DNA from: Planctomycetota bacterium
GTDB taxonomy: Bacteria; Planctomycetota; SZUA-567
Assembly (NCBI GenBank): GCA_031278535.1
Contig: JAITKH010000438.1
Coordinates: forward strand, 1 to 9,595
DNA: 9,595 nt
Direction: 5' to 3'
Program-made: the position numbers and the translations under genes
Shown here: positions 6,301 through 9,595 of the stretch, piece by piece
Layout of the letters: every line of letters begins with the position of its first letter
Position numbering within the stretch: the first letter of the stretch is position 1
Notes under the pieces: generated by a model
The model's input: the letters and a program-made list of their open reading frames with translations, nothing else
Told to the model about the DNA's origin: nothing
Database searches by the model: none

Positions 6301-6660
6301 TCACCTCCCGATGGCGGCCTTCGCCCTGTCCACGATCGCGCGAAAAGCCTCTGGATCGTGGATGGCGAGTTCCGACAGGGTTTTTCTGTCCAATTCCACC
6401 CCGGCCTTGTCCAATCCCTCAATGAACCGGCTGTAAGAAAGTTCGAGCCTTCGGACGGCAGCGGAGATGCGGGTGATCCAGAGACGCCTGAAATCCCCTT
6501 TGCGCTTGCGCCGATCATGGGTGGCGTATACCTCCGCCCGAATGACGGCTCCCTGGGCGATGCGCCGAAGCTTGCTCCGTCCGCCGACAAAACCCTTGGC
6601 CTTCTTCATGGCCGCCTTGCGCTTTTTGTGTTGGGCAACTCCTGTAGTCGATCGTGACAT
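6301..6660 (-). CDS. rplT: 50S ribosomal protein L20
   Basis: This 119-residue, Arg/Lys-rich protein has the L20 layout: a basic N-terminal arm with KAKGFVGGRSKL at about 20-31, the RRKRKGDFRRLWITRISAAVR core at about 50-70, and the C-terminal globular part with LSYSRFIEGL (74-83) and ELDRKTLSELA. L20 binds 23S rRNA early in assembly of the large subunit. In several bacteria it also represses translation of the rpmI-rplT mRNA; the 52-nt gap upstream shows no structure I can confidently call a binding site. The start at 6660 has TAGGAG about 6 nt upstream. The length is normal for the family. It is the last gene of the thrS-infC-rpmI-rplT series; the IS200-like element begins about 185 nt downstream. 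Confidence 0.97.
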   Translation of the reverse strand: MSRSTTGVAQHKKRKAAMKKAKGFVGGRSKLRRIAQGAVIRAEVYATHDRRKRKGDFRRLWITRISAAVRRLELSYSRFIEGLDKAGVELDRKTLSELAIHDPEAFRAIVDRAKAAIGR

Positions 6661-6712
6661 GTTCCGCTCCTATCGTGGCTGCGAATGAAAGAATGCTCCG
6701 GGGGCCCCCGCT

Positions 6713-6910
6713 TCAGACCAATCCAAGGCCGAGGCGTATCTGCTTCACCGCCGCGCCCTCCAGGGGCCGGATTTTCGACAGGCGGCGTTTCTGCGCCGGA
6801 CTCTTGACCGATCGCTTATGGCGGCCGCCCGCGCCCTTGGCCATGACTTTTCCGGTACGGGTTACCCTGACCCGCTTGACCAGGCTTTTGTTCGGCTTCT
6901 GTTTCGGCAT
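6713..6910 (-). CDS. rpmI: 50S ribosomal protein L35
   Basis: This 65-residue basic protein starts MPKQKPNKSLVKRVRVT and has the family hallmarks: K-T-GKVMAKGAGGRH at about 19-32 and K-RRLSKIRPL at about 42-52. L35 is a small structural component of the large ribosomal subunit. The frame is open upstream to 7012, but the ATG at 6910 is chosen because the conserved MPK start begins there and AGGAAAGGA lies about 6 nt upstream; the longer version would overlap infC. Gaps are 43 nt from infC and 52 nt to rplT, the standard order. Confidence 0.96.
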   Translation of the reverse strand: MPKQKPNKSLVKRVRVTRTGKVMAKGAGGRHKRSVKSPAQKRRLSKIRPLEGAAVKQIRLGLGLV

Positions 6911-6953
6911 TTCAGATCCTTTCCTCTCCGCAATCCGGACGCGCCCGCCGGCG

Positions 6954-7667
6954 TCAATCCTCCGAATCGGCTTCGTCGTCCGTTTCTTCGTCTTCCGGCG
7001 TCTCCACGACATTCTTGGGAATGATGCGGGTGATATGCTCCAAATCCCGCTCGGCCTTTTCCTCCGCGGCCAGCCGTTCGGCTTCGGCCTGTTTCCTGAC
7101 TTCCTCCTTTTCGCGGGCGGCCAGGATTTGTTTCAGGTTGGGAAGCGGCGCCAGGCCCATCCCCATTTTTTTCCCATCCTTCCGAGGATGGCTCTCCATC
7201 TTCGCCACGTCGGCCAAGGGCTTGGCGAATTGCTCCAGAAGCAGCCGTTCGCCGAGATCGGCGTGCGAATGCTCCCGCGCCCGGAACATCAGGGTGAACA
7301 GCACCCGGTGGCCGGCCTCGATAAACTGGCGGGCCTTGTCGCGCTTGATGCCGATGTCATGCGGTTCGATGCGGAAGGATTTTATCCGCAACTGTTTCAA
7401 TTCCGACGCCTGGTGCTTGCGCTTCTGTTCGTGATCGCGCTTGGCCTGCTGGTATTTGTATTTTCCATAGTCCATGATGCGGCAGACCGGAGGCCGGGCG
7501 GTCGGGGAAATCTCCACCAGATCCAGTTCCGTCTCCCTGGCCTTGTCCATGGCCGTCTTCAAAGGAACCACTCCGATTGGCTCGCCCTCCTGGCCGATCA
7601 AACGAACTTCGTCGCACCGAATCTGTTCGTTCAGCCTCAGTTCCTTTTTGCCGGCGCTGCTGGTCAT
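6954..7667 (-). CDS. infC: Translation initiation factor IF-3 with charged C-terminal extension
   Basis: IF-3 binds the 30S subunit, checks the start codon and initiator tRNA, and keeps subunits apart. Residues about 9-75 are the N-terminal domain, ending in the family signature RPPVCRIMDYGKYKYQQ (59-74). A lysine-rich linker helix follows (about 75-88). The C-terminal domain runs about 89-175, including IKSFRI, DIGIKRDKA and KMGMGLAP. Most IF-3 proteins end near here at about 175-180 residues; this one continues for about 60 more, first a Lys/Glu/Ala helix (about 180-212), then an acidic tail rich in Asp and Glu (222-237). The start at 7667 is ATG with an in-frame TAA immediately before it and GAGGGGG upstream. 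The rare AUU-type start often used for infC autoregulation is therefore absent. The gene begins 16 nt after thrS, so translation is probably coupled. Confidence 0.96.
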   Translation of the reverse strand: MTSSAGKKELRLNEQIRCDEVRLIGQEGEPIGVVPLKTAMDKARETELDLVEISPTARPPVCRIMDYGKYKYQQAKRDHEQKRKHQASELKQLRIKSFRIEPHDIGIKRDKARQFIEAGHRVLFTLMFRAREHSHADLGERLLLEQFAKPLADVAKMESHPRKDGKKMGMGLAPLPNLKQILAAREKEEVRKQAEAERLAAEEKAERDLEHITRIIPKNVVETPEDEETDDEADSED

Positions 7668-7683
7668 TTAGCCCCCTCTTCCA

Positions 7684-9595
7684 TCAGGACCGCCCCCCGT
7701 CCCGGGCGGCTGGCGGCAGACGCCGCTCGCGCACCTCGGCGGAAAGCTCGGCCGCCAGTTCATCAATCCCACGACTTCCCAAATCGCCCAGGGGACGGCG
7801 CCGGACCGCCACCGTGCCGCCGGATCGTTCCTTTTCGCCGACCACCAGGAGATACGGCGTCCTGGCCAGTTCCCCTTCCCGGATCTTGGCGCCAATCTTG
7901 TCGCCGCGATCGTCGATGTCCGCCCTGAGGCCGGCCTGGAGAAGCCTGTCCAGGATCTCGCGTCCGTACGGGGCGGCAGCGTCGGTGACGGTGAGCACCC
8001 GGGCCTGGATTGGCGCCAGCCACAGCGGAAAATCGCCGGCGAAATGCTCCAGAAGGCCGCCGATGAAACGCTCCATGGATCCGAGAACGGTGCGGTGGAT
8101 CATCACCGTCTTGTGGCGGGCGTTGTCGGAACCGACATATTCGACGTTGAACCGCTCCGGCAGGTTGAAGTCGAGCTGGGTTGTCGGCCCCTGCCATTCG
8201 CGGCCCAGGGCATCCACCAGTTTGACGTCGATCTTCGGGCCGTAAAAGACACCGCCGCCTTCATCCACGTCGTAGGGCATGGAGCGGCGTTCAAGAACGG
8301 CCTTCAGGGCGGAAGTGGCGGCACTCCATTGCTCCTCCGTTCCAATGGACTTGGGCGGCCGGGTGGCGAGGAAAGCCTTGTACCGGTAGCCGAAGGTCCG
8401 CATCATATGTTCCATCAAATCCAGAACGCCGTTGATTTCGTTCTCCACCTGATCCGGAGTGCAGAAGATGTGCGAATCGTCCTGGGTGAAGCCTCGCACC
8501 CGAAGCATCCCGTGCAGGGTTCCAGAAGGCTCGTAGCGATAAACGGTCCCCAGTTCGCACCAGCGGAAGGGAAGCTCCCGGTAACTGTGAACGCCCGATT
8601 TGTACACAAGGATATGGCCCGGGCAGTTCATCGGCTTCACCCGGTAAGGGCTGCCGTCAATGTCCATGGGACTGTACATCATGTCGGCGTAGTTTTGCAA
8701 ATGGCCGGATTGCCGGTAAATTTCCTCCGAGGCAATATGGGGGGTGTAGAGAAGGCGATATCCCCGTTTCAGATGTTCCTCCCGCCAGAACGTCTCGACT
8801 TCATGCCGGATGATCGCGCCGTTCGGATGCCAGAGGACAAGGCCGGGACCGATCTCCGGCTGGGTGGAAAAGATGTCCATCTGCCGGCCGATGGTCCGGT
8901 GATCCCGGCGTTTCGCCTCCTCGATCCGCTTGAGGTGCTCTTCCAATCCTTCCCGGGTCGGGAAAGCGGTGCCGTAAATCCGGGTCAACTGCTTCTGGCT
9001 GGCGTCGCCGTGCCAATATGCCCCGGCCAGGTTCATGACCTTGACAAAGCCGATCCGGCCGGCGGAAGGGACATGGGGACCCCGGCAGAGATCGGAAAAC
9101 TCCCCCTGCTCGTAAAAACTGATGACGTCTCCGGAGGCGCGGGCGATATTGTCCAGCTTGTAGGGGTCGCCGGCGTATTTCGCCTCCGCTTCGGCGCGGG
9201 TGAGTTCGCGCCTGACGAAAGGCCGGTTGGCCTTGATAATCCGCCGCATGGCCTTTTCGATTTTCGGCAAGTCTTCTGCGCTGATGGGCGCGGGCGGATC
9301 GACGTCATAATAAAATCCGTCCTCGACCGCCGGGCCATAGGCAAACCTGGTTCCGGGAAACAACTGAAGAATGGCTTCGGCCATGACATGGGAAGCCGAG
9401 TGGCGGATGATTTCCAACCCCTCTGGATCGCCCGGGAAAACGAAGGAGACGGTGGCATCCCGATCAATCAGTGCCGCAAGATCGCGCATTTTGCCGTCCA
9501 CCCGGGCAGTCAGGGCGGTTTTTGCCCATTCCCTGGACGCTTCGGCCGCGATTTTCGCGAGGGTCGCGGATTGGGAGAAAACGAGTTCCCTGCCT
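7684..9595 (-). CDS. thrS: Threonyl-tRNA synthetase (5' end cut by window edge)
   Basis: ThrRS charges tRNA-Thr with threonine and removes misattached serine. The visible 636 codons cover nearly the whole protein. A TGS domain begins at the edge (GRELVF) and runs to about 9440, so a GTG at 9501 is not the start and perhaps 5-15 residues are missing. The editing domain carries HSASH (about 9402-9388) and a CRGPH motif. The class II catalytic core has motif 2 RYEPSGTLHG, the MNCPG cysteine and the histidines of SGTLHG and MIHRT that together hold the catalytic zinc, and motif 3 LGSMERFIGGL. The C-terminal anticodon-binding domain contains KIGAKIREGELARTPYLLVVG. All key residues look intact and total length is normal. 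It is the first gene of the translation cluster, 16 nt ahead of infC; any promoter or leader is outside the window. Confidence 0.97.
   Translation of the reverse strand, partial: GRELVFSQSATLAKIAAEASREWAKTALTARVDGKMRDLAALIDRDATVSFVFPGDPEGLEIIRHSASHVMAEAILQLFPGTRFAYGPAVEDGFYYDVDPPAPISAEDLPKIEKAMRRIIKANRPFVRRELTRAEAEAKYAGDPYKLDNIARASGDVISFYEQGEFSDLCRGPHVPSAGRIGFVKVMNLAGAYWHGDASQKQLTRIYGTAFPTREGLEEHLKRIEEAKRRDHRTIGRQMDIFSTQPEIGPGLVLWHPNGAIIRHEVETFWREEHLKRGYRLLYTPHIASEEIYRQSGHLQNYADMMYSPMDIDGSPYRVKPMNCPGHILVYKSGVHSYRELPFRWCELGTVYRYEPSGTLHGMLRVRGFTQDDSHIFCTPDQVENEINGVLDLMEHMMRTFGYRYKAFLATRPPKSIGTEEQWSAATSALKAVLERRSMPYDVDEGGGVFYGPKIDVKLVDALGREWQGPTTQLDFNLPERFNVEYVGSDNARHKTVMIHRTVLGSMERFIGGLLEHFAGDFPLWLAPIQARVLTVTDAAAPYGREILDRLLQAGLRADIDDRGDKIGAKIREGELARTPYLLVVGEKERSGGTVAVRRRPLGDLGSRGIDELAAELSAEVRERRLPPAARDGGRS

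Noticed and set aside
6122..6304. 60-codon minus-strand frame after rplT
   Set aside because: It overlaps the rplT stop, has a low-complexity Pro/Ser composition, and covers the intergenic hairpin region; no family resemblance.
6911..7012. Longer N-terminus for L35
   Set aside because: The extra 34 residues are not part of L35 and overlap infC; the MPK start at 6910 has its own ribosome-binding site.
7684..9501. thrS starting at GTG 9501
   Set aside because: The frame stays open upstream and encodes the rest of the TGS domain to the window edge, so the true start lies outside.
1..9595. tRNA, rRNA, CRISPR array, riboswitch or att site
   Set aside because: No cloverleaf, regularly spaced direct repeats or recognisable riboswitch core was seen by reading both strands; the only repeats noted are the IS end hairpins.

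Overview
All recognisable genes lie on the minus strand, so the window reads from high to low coordinates. It is bacterial chromosome of fairly high GC. The right half is the conserved translation cluster thrS-infC-rpmI-rplT. An IS200-like insertion sequence follows. The left half is an accessory cluster resembling the Ter (tellurite-resistance/stress) families. Phylum cannot be fixed from sequence alone. The IF-3 tail and the L20 sequence look loosely PVC-like (Planctomycetes/Lentisphaerae type), but this is a weak impression.

Right region (about 6300-9595): threonyl-tRNA synthetase runs off the right edge, lacking only a few N-terminal residues. It is followed at short spacing by IF-3 (infC, with an unusual charged C-terminal extension), ribosomal protein L35 (rpmI) and L20 (rplT). 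Each has a visible Shine-Dalgarno sequence, consistent with one operon. A GC-rich hairpin after rplT may end it.

Middle (about 5485-6116): a single-gene IS200/IS605-family element. It has matching hairpins at its two ends and a long hairpin that buries the transposase ribosome-binding site and start codon. The HUH histidines of the transposase are intact, but the position of the catalytic tyrosine encodes serine (TCC), so the copy is probably catalytically dead. The element sits directly upstream of the FHA gene.

Left region (1-5413): in transcription order, a 965-residue FHA-domain protein with a large unrecognised body; a TerD-family (TerZ-like) protein; two tandem TerY-like von Willebrand A proteins; and the first 157 codons of an unrecognised protein that leaves the window at position 1. 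The last four genes are 19-30 nt apart or less and look like one transcript. The FHA gene is 105 nt upstream with a hairpin in the gap. Phosphothreonine-reading FHA, metal-binding TerD and vWA modules together suggest a phosphorylation-linked Ter-type stress module. Its kinase/phosphatase partners, if any, would lie beyond the left edge.
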